The notes: generated from the letters alone by a model not told the origin. DNA of 15,276 nucleotides from JBBQIY01 sp964618405 (GCA_964618405.1 CAZUAY010000065.1:1-15276); one strand, 5' to 3'. Shown: positions 7,232 to 15,008, numbered from the stretch's first letter. Made by a program: numbers and translations.

Positions 7232-7867
7232 ATGACACCTTTTATCCGCCACACTGGCATCGTCGCTACCGTAGATCGCGCTAACATCGACACTGATGCG
7301 ATCATCCCCAAACAGTATCTCAAATCCATTCGTCGTACCGGCTTTGAGGTCGGCCTTTTTAGCGATTGGCGCTACCTTCCTGACGGCTCGCTGAATCCTG
7401 AATTCGAATTGAACAAAACCGAATACGTTGGAGCATCTATTTTGCTCACGCGTAACAATTTCGGCTGCGGCTCCAGTCGCGAACACGCCGTGTGGGCCAT
7501 TGCGCAGTACGGCTTTCGGGTGGTCATCGCGCCGAGTCAGGGCGCTGGTGAAACACGTGTACCTGCCTTTGCTGATATATTCTTCGGAAACAGTACGCGT
7601 AATGGACTGCTCTGCATCGAACTTGATCCCGCCACGGTCGATAGCCTCTTCGACATCGTTCGTGCAACCCCAGGCGTTGAAGCCGCCGTTGATCTGGAAG
7701 CACAAACCCTCTGCCTGCCTCCAGACGCCAAACCGATTCATTTCGAGATTGAGGCCAGCGTCAAAAAAATCCTGCTCAACGGACTCGACGCTATTGCACA
7801 AACCCTACTGATTGAAGCCGATATCACAGCCTTTGAAAAGCAACACAACGCACAGTTGAGCGTGTAA
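7232..7867 (+). CDS. leuD: 3-isopropylmalate dehydratase, small subunit
   Basis: LeuD is the swivel-domain partner of LeuC. The 211-residue protein starts TPFIRHTGIVATVDRANIDTDAIIPKQYLK, the N-terminal pattern of bacterial LeuD, and contains the active-site loop NNFGCGSSREHAVWAI (72-87) and the conserved FADIFFGNSTRNGLL. It is slightly longer than the E. coli protein (201) because of a few extra C-terminal residues. The ATG at 7232 lacks a Shine-Dalgarno and follows a CCCCTAA tandem repeat, so translation may depend on coupling or on an unstructured leader. It is the second gene of the leuCD operon; the next gene begins after 138 bases and has its own promoter. Confidence 0.96.
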   Translation: MTPFIRHTGIVATVDRANIDTDAIIPKQYLKSIRRTGFEVGLFSDWRYLPDGSLNPEFELNKTEYVGASILLTRNNFGCGSSREHAVWAIAQYGFRVVIAPSQGAGETRVPAFADIFFGNSTRNGLLCIELDPATVDSLFDIVRATPGVEAAVDLEAQTLCLPPDAKPIHFEIEASVKKILLNGLDAIAQTLLIEADITAFEKQHNAQLSV

Positions 7868-7899
7868 ACGCTCGACTACCGATTAAGGCAATAACAATA

Positions 7900-7928
7900 T
7901 TGACGGCGTTGATTGGGTATGACATATT
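7900..7928 (+). promoter_or_regulatory. Predicted promoter of the DUF485-symporter-sensor operon
   Basis: TTGACG (7900-7905) and CATATT (7923-7928) are spaced by exactly 17 bases. Transcription would start near 7935, giving a leader of about 70 bases to the DUF485 ATG. The downstream end of the -10 box runs into a perfect palindrome. Confidence 0.55.
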
Positions 7929-7942
7929 ACTACGCGTAGTAA
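7927..7942. promoter_or_regulatory. Perfect 16-bp palindrome, likely repressor operator
   Basis: TTACTACGCGTAGTAA is a perfect inverted repeat (8 + 8, no gap) that covers the end of the predicted -10 box and the predicted transcription start. This is the classic position for a repressor. The TACTA/TAGTA half-sites recall BlaI/MecI-type operators, but that likeness is loose and no regulator gene is in the window. Confidence 0.6.
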
Positions 7943-8005
7943 CAGACCGACTAGGACGAGAAGTCTGATGCGGCTGGTACAATACAACAAACTGAGGAGT
8001 AAGTA

Positions 8006-8296
8006 ATGTTACATGAGCCTGCAGCCCCCGTTGGAAAAGACCCCGCCGCCAGCTATAAATCGCGACTGGGTATTTGGATGTTTCTGTGCTACCTGATCTT
8101 CTATGTGGTGTTCGTCGCCATCAACTTGGTCAATCCGTTACTGATGGAACGTACCGTGTGGCAGGGTCTGAACCTTGCCACCGTCTACGGTTTCGGACTG
8201 ATCATTTTCGCTCTGATCCAGGCTTTGGTTTACGATGCGCTTTGCCGAGCGCGTGAACATGCCCTGGAAAGCACCCAAAAAGAAGGAGCGCACTAA
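8006..8296 (+). CDS. DUF485 small membrane protein, partner of acetate symporter
   Basis: This 96-residue protein has two membrane helices (about 26-48 and 59-81) and the DUF485 pattern: a short cytoplasmic start, KSRLGIWMFLCYLIFYVVFVAINLVNP, a short loop, then LNLATVYGFGLIIFALIQALVYDALC. DUF485 proteins (YjcH in E. coli) are encoded directly before ActP-type cation/acetate symporters and are thought to be an accessory subunit. Here the symporter starts 2 bases after the stop, so the two are translationally coupled. A strong Shine-Dalgarno GAGGAG (7994-7999) lies 6 bases before the ATG. It is the first gene of the operon. Confidence 0.88.
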   Translation: MLHEPAAPVGKDPAASYKSRLGIWMFLCYLIFYVVFVAINLVNPLLMERTVWQGLNLATVYGFGLIIFALIQALVYDALCRAREHALESTQKEGAH

Positions 8297-8298
8297 CC

Positions 8299-9285
8299 AT
8301 GGCTATTGCAATTTTTTTCAGCTTTGTGGTGTTCGTTATCGGACTCTCTTTCTATCTCGGAAATCGCACCAAAACCGCCAGTGGCTACTATGCGGCGGGT
8401 GGTAACATCCATTGGGGCGTCAACGGAATTGCCTTCGCAGGTGACTACCTATCGGCCGCCTCCTTCCTCGGCATCTGTGGCATGATCGCCACCGTGGGTT
8501 ACGATGGATTCTTATACTCGATCGGCTATTTGGCAGGATGGATCGTTGCGCTTTTTGTGATCGCTGAACCGATGAAACGACTGGGTAAATACACCTTCAC
8601 GGATGCGGTCGACTTCAAGTACAACTCGCGCGGCATCAAGCTGGCTGCAGCACTCAGTACGCTGGTCGTGTCAGTGTGCTATTTGATCCCGCAGATGGTC
8701 GGTGCCGGTGTGCTGGTGCAACCGCTTCTGGGTCTAGCTCACCACTGGGGCGTCATCATGGTCGGCATCATCGTCATCACCATCGTGGCAACGGCCGGCA
8801 TGGCCTCGACCACCTACGTGCAGTTCCTTAAAGGCAGTCTGTTGATTATCTTCTCGCTGGCGCTGGTCATTGCGGTCTGCGTTCGCGGCTTCAATACGCG
8901 TCCGGATCAGGGCGGACAAGTGCCGTTCTACGAGTACGCTGAGCTCGATGCAACGGAGCAAGACGGCCTGCTTGCGGTCTCCGAACTCGGCACACGCGTG
9001 CTCGAGGTGCAAGAAATCGCCGCTGCTAAAGCATCTTTTGCACGGCTGGATCGTGGCGGGATTGAAAGCTGGTGGCTGGTCAACGCCAAAGATGGTAAGA
9101 CTGTGCTACAAGAAACCCAGTCTGAGGTGGAGATGCGGGACGGTACCCAGTACGTAAACGGAGCCCCCGAATCGAAAGAGAATGTCCTGCGGCAAGTTGG
9201 CAAGTTGGCAACATGGTTAAAGTTCATGGACAGGAGGAAGCGCCCAAGGGCTCGGTTTCACCGTTTGCTTTCCTTGCGACCTTGA
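8299..9285 (+). CDS. ActP-like sodium/acetate symporter, N-terminal part (frame broken)
   Basis: This is the first 300 or so residues of a sodium:solute symporter (SSS family) of the ActP group. It shows YYAAGGNIHWGVNGIAFAGDYLSAASFLGICG, YDGFLYSIGYLAGW, EPMKRLGKYTFTDAVDFKY and STLVVSVCYLIPQMVGAGVLVQPLLG, all typical of cation/acetate symporters. About six membrane helices are visible up to residue 200. A long soluble stretch follows (about 205-310) that ActP lacks. The reading frame then leaves the true protein near 9200-9212 and ends at TGA 9285 in unrelated residues (RKRPRARFHR). The rest continues in another frame from 9213. The ATG at 8299 has AGAAGGAG 10 bases upstream. The substrate is inferred from family and neighbours to be acetate or a similar short acid. 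Confidence 0.85.
   Translation: MAIAIFFSFVVFVIGLSFYLGNRTKTASGYYAAGGNIHWGVNGIAFAGDYLSAASFLGICGMIATVGYDGFLYSIGYLAGWIVALFVIAEPMKRLGKYTFTDAVDFKYNSRGIKLAAALSTLVVSVCYLIPQMVGAGVLVQPLLGLAHHWGVIMVGIIVITIVATAGMASTTYVQFLKGSLLIIFSLALVIAVCVRGFNTRPDQGGQVPFYEYAELDATEQDGLLAVSELGTRVLEVQEIAAAKASFARLDRGGIESWWLVNAKDGKTVLQETQSEVEMRDGTQYVNGAPESKENVLRQVGKLATWLKFMDRRKRPRARFHRLLSLRP
9191..9211 (+). repeat. 8-bp tandem duplication that breaks the symporter frame
   Basis: A period-8 tract runs GGCAAGTT GGCAAGTT GGCAA (2.6 units). Deleting one 8-base unit makes the upstream symporter frame read directly into the downstream one (through VGNMVKVHGQEEAPK), giving a single protein of 639 residues. An extra 8 bases is +2 modulo 3, which is exactly the observed frame change. 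Confidence 0.75.
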
Positions 9286-10226
9286 GCGCGAAAGATACGC
9301 TCATCCGCCGATGGAAGGATACGACGTTTACGGATCGCGATGGCTCGAAAGTCAAAGTCTACTACCCCGTGCTGACAGCAGGCAACCAACTCTTGCGCCC
9401 CGGCATGAAATTCAAGGTTCAGGGCTCTCTCCTCGACCGTCTCGATTTCATTTCACTCATGCTGGCGCTCTTCCTTGGGACGGCTGCGCTCCCCCATATC
9501 CTTATCCGCTACTACACGGTGCCGAGTCCCGCTAGCGCAAGAAAATCAACCATCGTCGCCATCGCCGCCATCGGCTTTTTCTATATCCTTTCTCTTTACA
9601 TGGGGCTAGGCGCGATGATCAGTGGCGTCATCAACCCTGCTGACAGTAATATGGCGGCACCTCTGCTTGCGCGCTCATTCGGCAAAGCGCTGTTCGCCAT
9701 TATCTCGGCCATTGCATTCGCAACCGTGCTGGGAACCGTCAGCGGACTGATCGTCGCCGCATCCGGTGCGGTGGCACATGACCTTTGTGACCGTTTTCTG
9801 AAGCTCAAAATGGATGACCGGCAGAAAATTATGGCGGGCAAGATCTCAGCGTTTGTGATCGGTGGCATCGCGATCATCCTCGGCATTCTCTTCCAAGGCG
9901 TGAACGTGACCTTCCTCGTAGGATTAGCTTTTGCCGTTGCGGCATCTGCCAATCTACCCTCTCTCGTCATGCTGATCTTTTGGAAACGAACCACAGCGCA
10001 AGGCATTACGGCGTCGATCATGACGGGTATGATTTCTTCGTTGGTTCTGATTGCGCTCTCTCCAGAGCTGTTCAAGATCTACGGGATGGACCCGACCCAC
10101 GCCCCCATACCCTTCAGCAACCCGGGTATCATCTCAATCCCGCTTAGCTTTGTGACCCTCGTGGTCGTGTCGTTACTCACCCCAAAGAAGCAAACAGTGC
10201 GTAACGAAGTGACAGCTCAGGCTTAA
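9213..10226 (+). CDS. ActP-like sodium/acetate symporter, C-terminal part (frame broken)
   Basis: This is the continuation of the same symporter in a different frame, 337 residues from the first ATG in that frame; that ATG is probably not a natural start. After about 80 residues of the soluble insertion come the conserved LMLALFLGTAALPHILIRYYTVPSPASARKS, equivalent to the GTAGLPHIL-RF-TV region of ActP, and then about seven membrane helices, including GLGAMISG, SAIAFATVLGTVSGLIVAASGAVAHDL and FLVGLAFAVAASANLPSLVMLIFWKR. The protein ends in a short Lys/Gln-rich tail. All downstream family motifs look intact, so the break seems recent. The sensor gene follows after 30 bases without a terminator. 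Confidence 0.85.
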   Translation: MVKVHGQEEAPKGSVSPFAFLATLSAKDTLIRRWKDTTFTDRDGSKVKVYYPVLTAGNQLLRPGMKFKVQGSLLDRLDFISLMLALFLGTAALPHILIRYYTVPSPASARKSTIVAIAAIGFFYILSLYMGLGAMISGVINPADSNMAAPLLARSFGKALFAIISAIAFATVLGTVSGLIVAASGAVAHDLCDRFLKLKMDDRQKIMAGKISAFVIGGIAIILGILFQGVNVTFLVGLAFAVAASANLPSLVMLIFWKRTTAQGITASIMTGMISSLVLIALSPELFKIYGMDPTHAPIPFSNPGIISIPLSFVTLVVVSLLTPKKQTVRNEVTAQA

Positions 10227-10256
10227 CCGATAACATTCAATAAAGCATCCGTTGTC

Positions 10257-13200
10257 ATGAATGCGACAACTCGCATCAACCTGCACTGCCATTCTGTTTG
10301 CAGCGACGGAAGTCTGCAACCGGAAGACCTTGCACAACGTCTAGCAAACGACGGTATCGTCGTTGCCGCTCTGACGGATCATGACACAACGGATGGGTCG
10401 ATTCGCTTCCGTGCGGCGTTGCAACGGCTCGGTGTCGGCACAATCAACGGCACCGAGCTCACCTCAACGTGGCGAGGCGAAGAAATCCATCTGCTCGTCT
10501 ACGGTTTTGATGCGGCGAACGCCGAGTGGCAGTCGGCCTTAAAACGACTGCGGCTCACACGTTACACCCCGATTTTGAGCGTGGAAGGCGCCATGCGCCG
10601 AGCCGGAACTACCGGCCCCGCCGCTGGCGACACATCGCCTACGACTGAAGGTCCACTGGATACTGCGGATGCGATCGCCCTAGCTCACCGGGCGGGCGGC
10701 AAAGTCTTTCTCGCACATCCACATTTTCTTCGACAAGATGAGGGTGCGTTGCGAGATCTGATTTCTGATCTTCGTGATTGTGGACTCGACGGCATCGAGG
10801 CGCTTTATGCCCCGGCGGCGGCAGAAGTCCAGTCGCGATTGATACAGGTGGCCAAGGAACTCAACCTCTTGGTCTGCGCTGGCACCGATTTCCATACGCC
10901 CGAAAACGGTCGCGTCCACGGTTTAGGCGTCGACATGCCGAATAGTCTCTGGCAACCGCTACGTAATGCCCTGAAGTTGGAGACTGCGACGTCTTCAGAA
11001 CGCAGCTCGGCGGCCTACACCCACGCGCGGCGCACACGACGCACCTTTGCTCGCCATGTCATCATTCCGTCGGTGCTGGCCATTGTGCTTTTTCTCGTGG
11101 CGATTTGGGCTCTCCTCATTCCCTCTTTCGAGCGTGCTTTGCTCGACCGCAAACGCGAGATGATCCGTGAGCTGACGCATGCCGCCTGGAGCATCATGGC
11201 CGCTGCCGAGCGCCAAGTCGTAGCAGGTCGCATCACGCTCGAGGAAGCGCAAGCAGAAACCCGCGAGCGTATCGCCGACCTACGCTATGGTCACGAGAAT
11301 AAGGATTATTTCTGGTTGCAAGACATGTCTCCTCGCATGATCATGCACCCTTACCGGCCTGATCTGGATGGGCATGATCTGACGAACTACCGCGATCCTC
11401 TTGGCGCACCTATTTTTGTGGAATTTGCTGATTTGGTCCGACGCCATAACGAAGGCTACATCGACTATGTCTGGCAGTGGCCCGATGATCCCCATCGCTT
11501 AGAACCGAAGGAGTCGTACGTCAAAGGCTTTGCCCCGTGGGGCTGGGTCATCGGCACCGGCCTCTACATCGAAGATGTCAAACTGGAAATCACCCATCTG
11601 GAACGAGGGCTGATTCACGCTTCACTCTTGATCACGGCGCTCGTCACCCTCCTGCTCATCCACGTGATGCGCCACAGCCGAAAGATCGACCGCGAACGTG
11701 TTGAGGCCGTCGAAGAGGTGCATGCGACAACCGAGCGCTACCGTTCGTTTGTCGAAGCCGCAACAGAAGGCACTCTGTTAGTCGCAGAGGGGCGTTGTCG
11801 CTACGCCAACCCGTACTTGCTCACCCTGCTCGGCTACTCCGCCTCCGAACTCGAACTCCTCGGCTTTTCAGAAGTGTTGCCCCAGAATGAACTCAATCTG
11901 GACGTATGGAAGCGCATCGAAGAAATTCAAAAATCAAATGCGACTGATACGAAAACCTTAACGGGTGCACTACGCCGCCGCGACGGCTCGGTGGTATCGT
12001 GCGCGCTCGTCATCAACCGCATCGCCTTGGGAGGACGAGCCGGGCTGGTGTTGCTCGCGCGCGAATCTTCCCTTCTCTTGGCGGACGGAACCACGCCATT
12101 GCCCGTGGCAGAAACGCCTCTGGTTCAAACCGTCCATCATGTCCCCTGTGGCCTATTCCGCGCTTCTGCTGACCGCAACGGCACCCTTCTGGCGACGAAC
12201 GATATCGCCTCGCGCTGTTTCAGTGCAGTGGCGGGTACTTCTGATCAGGTTGTAGCGCGACTGGCCGATGCCTTCAGAGATCGCCCCGCCTACGAAGTAT
12301 TTGACGAGCGGCTGAAGTTAGACGGAACCGCCACCTGTCATCTGCTCTCTGCCCCCGATGCAACACAAAGCACTGCCACCTTTTCGTTGCGGGCAACGCT
12401 TGAACGAGACGTGGATGGACAACCCATTGCGATCGACGGTCTCATCGAGGATATCACCTCGCTCGTACGCCGCGAACAGGAACGCGACGCCGTTATCGAA
12501 CGTCTCCAATCCTCTCAACTCTTTCTTCACGAACCCGTGAATAGTGTTGTCAAAAAGGGAGTTTTTTGTTCAAGCGATATGCCTGTCCGTCACGTAGCCA
12601 CGCGCTTAGCCGAGCGTGGCGAGACAGCCGCGCTTATCTGCGATAGCTCCGGTGCCATGATCGGGCTCGCAACCGTCCGCGATCTGAGCGAGCGCGTTTT
12701 AGCGATGGGTCTTGACTCGCGCACCCCAGTCCGCACGGTCATGAGCGCCCCCGTCACAACAGTTCCAGCGAGTACGCCGATTTATAGCGCACTTCTACAG
12801 ATGCAGGAACGGAATCTTCATCATCTGGTCGTGACCGACGATAGTGGCCAAGCCATCGGCACCTTATGCGACCGCGACTTGCTGCCTCTCCAGCAATATG
12901 GGGCGGGCTCTCTCACCAGCGAAATTTCTCATGCCACGCTTGTTGATGACATCGTGCGCGGGTGTCGCCGCACCTCAGCAACGGTTAAGGCCTTGCTCGA
13001 CAGTGGGGCAACCCCACGTAATGTGACGCGCTTCATCTCCTCGGTCTGCGATGCCGCCACCGAACGCTTTGTGCAACTCGCCATCGAGGAGCTAGGCCCA
13101 CCACCTGCACGCTTTGCTTTCATTGCCTTGGGTAGCCAAGGACGCCAAGAGCAGACGCTCATCACCGATCAGGACAACGCCATCATCTACGAACAGCCAG

Positions 13201-13952
13201 ACCCGTCCTCTGGTCTTCCCGACGTCGCACCCTATTTCCAGGAGCTTGGACAACGCGTTTGCGGCTGGCTGGCTGAGGCGGGCTATCCGTTTTGCCACGG
13301 ACGCTTCATGGCGAAAAACCCAGTCTGGACACGGCCACTCTCCGCGTGGACGACGCATTTCAGCTACTGGATCGCTCAAGCGGAGCCGGAGGAATTGCTC
13401 GTCTTCTCGTTGTTTTTTGACTTCAATACGGTCTGTGGCGACTCGAGTCTCGTCGAAGCCTTGCGCCAGCACGTGTTCGCTGACCTGCGCGAAACGCCAG
13501 CTTTCTTCGCCCACTTCGCCCGTGATGTATTGAAATTCAAACCACCCGTGATGGTGCTGGGGCACATCCTCATCGGTGGCGTCGAGAACACCCCGCGAGG
13601 CACCTTGGACATCAAGTCCGCTTTGCTGCCTATCGTCGCCTTCGCACGTCTCTATGCGCTCCGTCATGAAATCGTTCAGACCGGAACGCTCGCTCGACTT
13701 GACGCCTTGGCTGATGCCGGCAAGATTGCGCCTGCCAGCCGCGACGAGATCGCTGCGGCATTTAGCTTCCTCACCCGCCTCCGTCTCCAGCAGCAAGCAC
13801 GCGCAATTCATGAAGGGCGAACACCCGACAACCTTGTCGAATTCCGTCGTTTAGGCTATCCGGATCGCACCGCACTACGCCAATCGATCTCCACCATCCG
13901 CGTGCTTCAACGCCGCATCGCCTACGACTTTTTGGGCGGGACACAAGGGTAG
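10257..13952 (+). CDS. PHP - sCache - PAS - CBS - DUF294 nucleotidyltransferase fusion, membrane sensor
   Basis: The protein has 1231 residues. Domains in order: (1) PHP phosphoesterase, about 6-230, with all usual metal ligands visible (His10, His12, Asp17, His42, Glu67, His78, His154, Asp211, His213). (2) TM helix 268-288. (3) sCache_2 sensor, about 292-445, with YFWLQDMSPRMIMHP, GHDLTNYRDPLG, and KESYVKGFAPWGWVIGTGLYIEDV. (4) TM helix 452-470. (5) PAS, 493-600. (6) a more diverged PAS, about 625-735, ending GLIEDITSLV. (7) two CBS motifs, about 770-880. (8) DUF294 nucleotidyltransferase with LGSQGRQEQTLITDQD (958-973; Gly959-Ser960, and Asp971 and Asp973 as the DxD metal pair). (9) DUF294 C-terminal helical domain to the end. 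sCache would face the periplasm, everything else the cytoplasm. DUF294 proteins are GlnD/GlnE-like and often sit beside acetate symporters. There is no clear Shine-Dalgarno; the gene lies 30 bases after the symporter. Confidence 0.9.
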   Translation: MNATTRINLHCHSVCSDGSLQPEDLAQRLANDGIVVAALTDHDTTDGSIRFRAALQRLGVGTINGTELTSTWRGEEIHLLVYGFDAANAEWQSALKRLRLTRYTPILSVEGAMRRAGTTGPAAGDTSPTTEGPLDTADAIALAHRAGGKVFLAHPHFLRQDEGALRDLISDLRDCGLDGIEALYAPAAAEVQSRLIQVAKELNLLVCAGTDFHTPENGRVHGLGVDMPNSLWQPLRNALKLETATSSERSSAAYTHARRTRRTFARHVIIPSVLAIVLFLVAIWALLIPSFERALLDRKREMIRELTHAAWSIMAAAERQVVAGRITLEEAQAETRERIADLRYGHENKDYFWLQDMSPRMIMHPYRPDLDGHDLTNYRDPLGAPIFVEFADLVRRHNEGYIDYVWQWPDDPHRLEPKESYVKGFAPWGWVIGTGLYIEDVKLEITHLERGLIHASLLITALVTLLLIHVMRHSRKIDRERVEAVEEVHATTERYRSFVEAATEGTLLVAEGRCRYANPYLLTLLGYSASELELLGFSEVLPQNELNLDVWKRIEEIQKSNATDTKTLTGALRRRDGSVVSCALVINRIALGGRAGLVLLARESSLLLADGTTPLPVAETPLVQTVHHVPCGLFRASADRNGTLLATNDIASRCFSAVAGTSDQVVARLADAFRDRPAYEVFDERLKLDGTATCHLLSAPDATQSTATFSLRATLERDVDGQPIAIDGLIEDITSLVRREQERDAVIERLQSSQLFLHEPVNSVVKKGVFCSSDMPVRHVATRLAERGETAALICDSSGAMIGLATVRDLSERVLAMGLDSRTPVRTVMSAPVTTVPASTPIYSALLQMQERNLHHLVVTDDSGQAIGTLCDRDLLPLQQYGAGSLTSEISHATLVDDIVRGCRRTSATVKALLDSGATPRNVTRFISSVCDAATERFVQLAIEELGPPPARFAFIALGSQGRQEQTLITDQDNAIIYEQPDPSSGLPDVAPYFQELGQRVCGWLAEAGYPFCHGRFMAKNPVWTRPLSAWTTHFSYWIAQAEPEELLVFSLFFDFNTVCGDSSLVEALRQHVFADLRETPAFFAHFARDVLKFKPPVMVLGHILIGGVENTPRGTLDIKSALLPIVAFARLYALRHEIVQTGTLARLDALADAGKIAPASRDEIAAAFSFLTRLRLQQQARAIHEGRTPDNLVEFRRLGYPDRTALRQSISTIRVLQRRIAYDFLGGTQG

Positions 13953-13968
13953 CAGAAAAATGAACCGA

Positions 13969-14841
13969 CTATTTCGGCATGCCCTTCGCTTTGAGGATTG
14001 TTGCGTTTCGATTGATTTCGGAATTAAAACGGGAGTTACCAAAAAAGAGAAATCGGTTTTTGATATAAACCCGCTTTAAAGTTTGCATCGCACCACCTTT
14101 TTGAATACACACAATTTGCTCTTTGCCAAATGGCTTGATCCGATGGTCGAGCTTGTCTATCAAACTTGTCGATTCATCCCGCAAATCCGCTATTGAGATA
14201 TTCAAGTTGCGTGTAAAGAGGAACGGCGTATCATCGACTGCGTCTTTATCAAGACCCGCTACGACATTCCATACATTGTGATTGCCGTGAATGAAACTCT
14301 CGCGGTTTTCGGCCGCCGTAACCCCGGCTCCAGTAAAAACACTCCAGTTTAAACTCGGTAATGCCCCTGAGTTCATCAGGTCAGTAAAATAGGTTTCAGA
14401 ATCGGGTACTGTCGTATAGTCCTTTTGTGTTCCGCTAAAGTCAGCCGAAACGCTAGGCCATACAGGCATAAGGCCCATGGCCTCACGTTCACTATTAGCA
14501 GAACTAATGGACAAAACAATAGTTTTACCGTTTTTTGCTATTTTCACTGCATTTAAAACTCTCAACTCTCCAAGGATTATTGGCATAAGCATGAAACCAA
14601 CAAACAACAAACATCCAATCGTCATACTGGAGCGTGCGATCCCACTTCCGACAAGCTCGCCCTTCGACTTCCGAATCCTGTCCCACGCGATCGCCCCAGA
14701 GACAATAGTTAAAATTGGCAAACAAAGTGAAAGTTTAGGCCAAATACCATTCGTCGAAGTAAGCATGCCCACAAAACAAATCGGGGTAACAATGCCGAAG
14801 ACAATGCACGCTACCGCTAATCGTGACGTCCTTTTTTTCAT
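13969..14841 (-). CDS. DUF4190-like three-TM protein with pilin-like soluble domain
   Basis: This 290-residue protein starts with three membrane helices (about 7-27, 35-53 and 71-92) in the DUF4190 style: ACIVFGIVTP, then LPILTIVSGAIAWDRI, then GIARSSMTIGCLLFVG. About 195 soluble residues follow, with FTDLMNSGALPSLNWSVFTG, a Trp-Asn-Val-Val core, and DDTPFLFTRNLNIS. From memory, this DxxPFLFTRN-type ending is common in pseudopilin-like proteins of Verrucomicrobiota and Lentisphaerota; it suggests an envelope protein, function unknown. A GTG at 14868 would add 9 residues, but the ATG at 14841, with AGAGAGAA upstream, is preferred because it starts with a normal MKKR anchor. The gene converges on the sensor gene, with stop codons 16 bases apart, and looks lower in GC than the operon before it. 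Confidence 0.7.
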   Translation of the reverse strand: MKKRTSRLAVACIVFGIVTPICFVGMLTSTNGIWPKLSLCLPILTIVSGAIAWDRIRKSKGELVGSGIARSSMTIGCLLFVGFMLMPIILGELRVLNAVKIAKNGKTIVLSISSANSEREAMGLMPVWPSVSADFSGTQKDYTTVPDSETYFTDLMNSGALPSLNWSVFTGAGVTAAENRESFIHGNHNVWNVVAGLDKDAVDDTPFLFTRNLNISIADLRDESTSLIDKLDHRIKPFGKEQIVCIQKGGAMQTLKRVYIKNRFLFFGNSRFNSEINRNATILKAKGMPK

Positions 14842-14902
14842 GCTCGAATTCTCTCTACGCTCACTCACAAACCAATTTCACCTCCCGCCACCCCAGAACT
14901 GT

Positions 14903-14908
14903 ATCATA
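14903..14908 (-). promoter_or_regulatory. Possible -10 box of the DUF4190-like gene
   Basis: TATGAT on the minus strand, a 5-of-6 match, lies about 62 bases before the ATG. No convincing -35 is seen, so the call is tentative. Confidence 0.25.
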
Positions 14909-14988
14909 ATCAAAGTTCAACTCCAAAACTATTGCGTCCAATCCAGTATGTAATCTCGCCCAAATGGTCAAGATTATGGTCGGTTCCT

Positions 14989-15008
14989 ACAGGCAGGCTT
15001 GCCTATTT
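14989..15008. repeat. Short hairpin repeat, copy D
   Basis: ACAGGCAGGCTTGCCTATTT contains AGGCA / TGCCT arms around a GGCT loop. It shares ACAGGC and TGCCTAT with copy B, 42 bases away, but lacks the CTCCCAGTG tail. Confidence 0.6.

Noticed and set aside
9216..9240. Programmed -1 frameshift in the symporter
   Set aside because: No slippery X XXY YYZ heptamer lies in phase, and the AGGAGG at 9232-9237 is downstream of the only A-AAG slip candidate. The 8-bp tandem duplication explains the shift fully.
13092..13811. Minus-strand open frame of 239 codons
   Set aside because: It is antisense to the DUF294 nucleotidyltransferase part of the sensor, which carries intact motifs; it is a by-product of GC-rich codon use.
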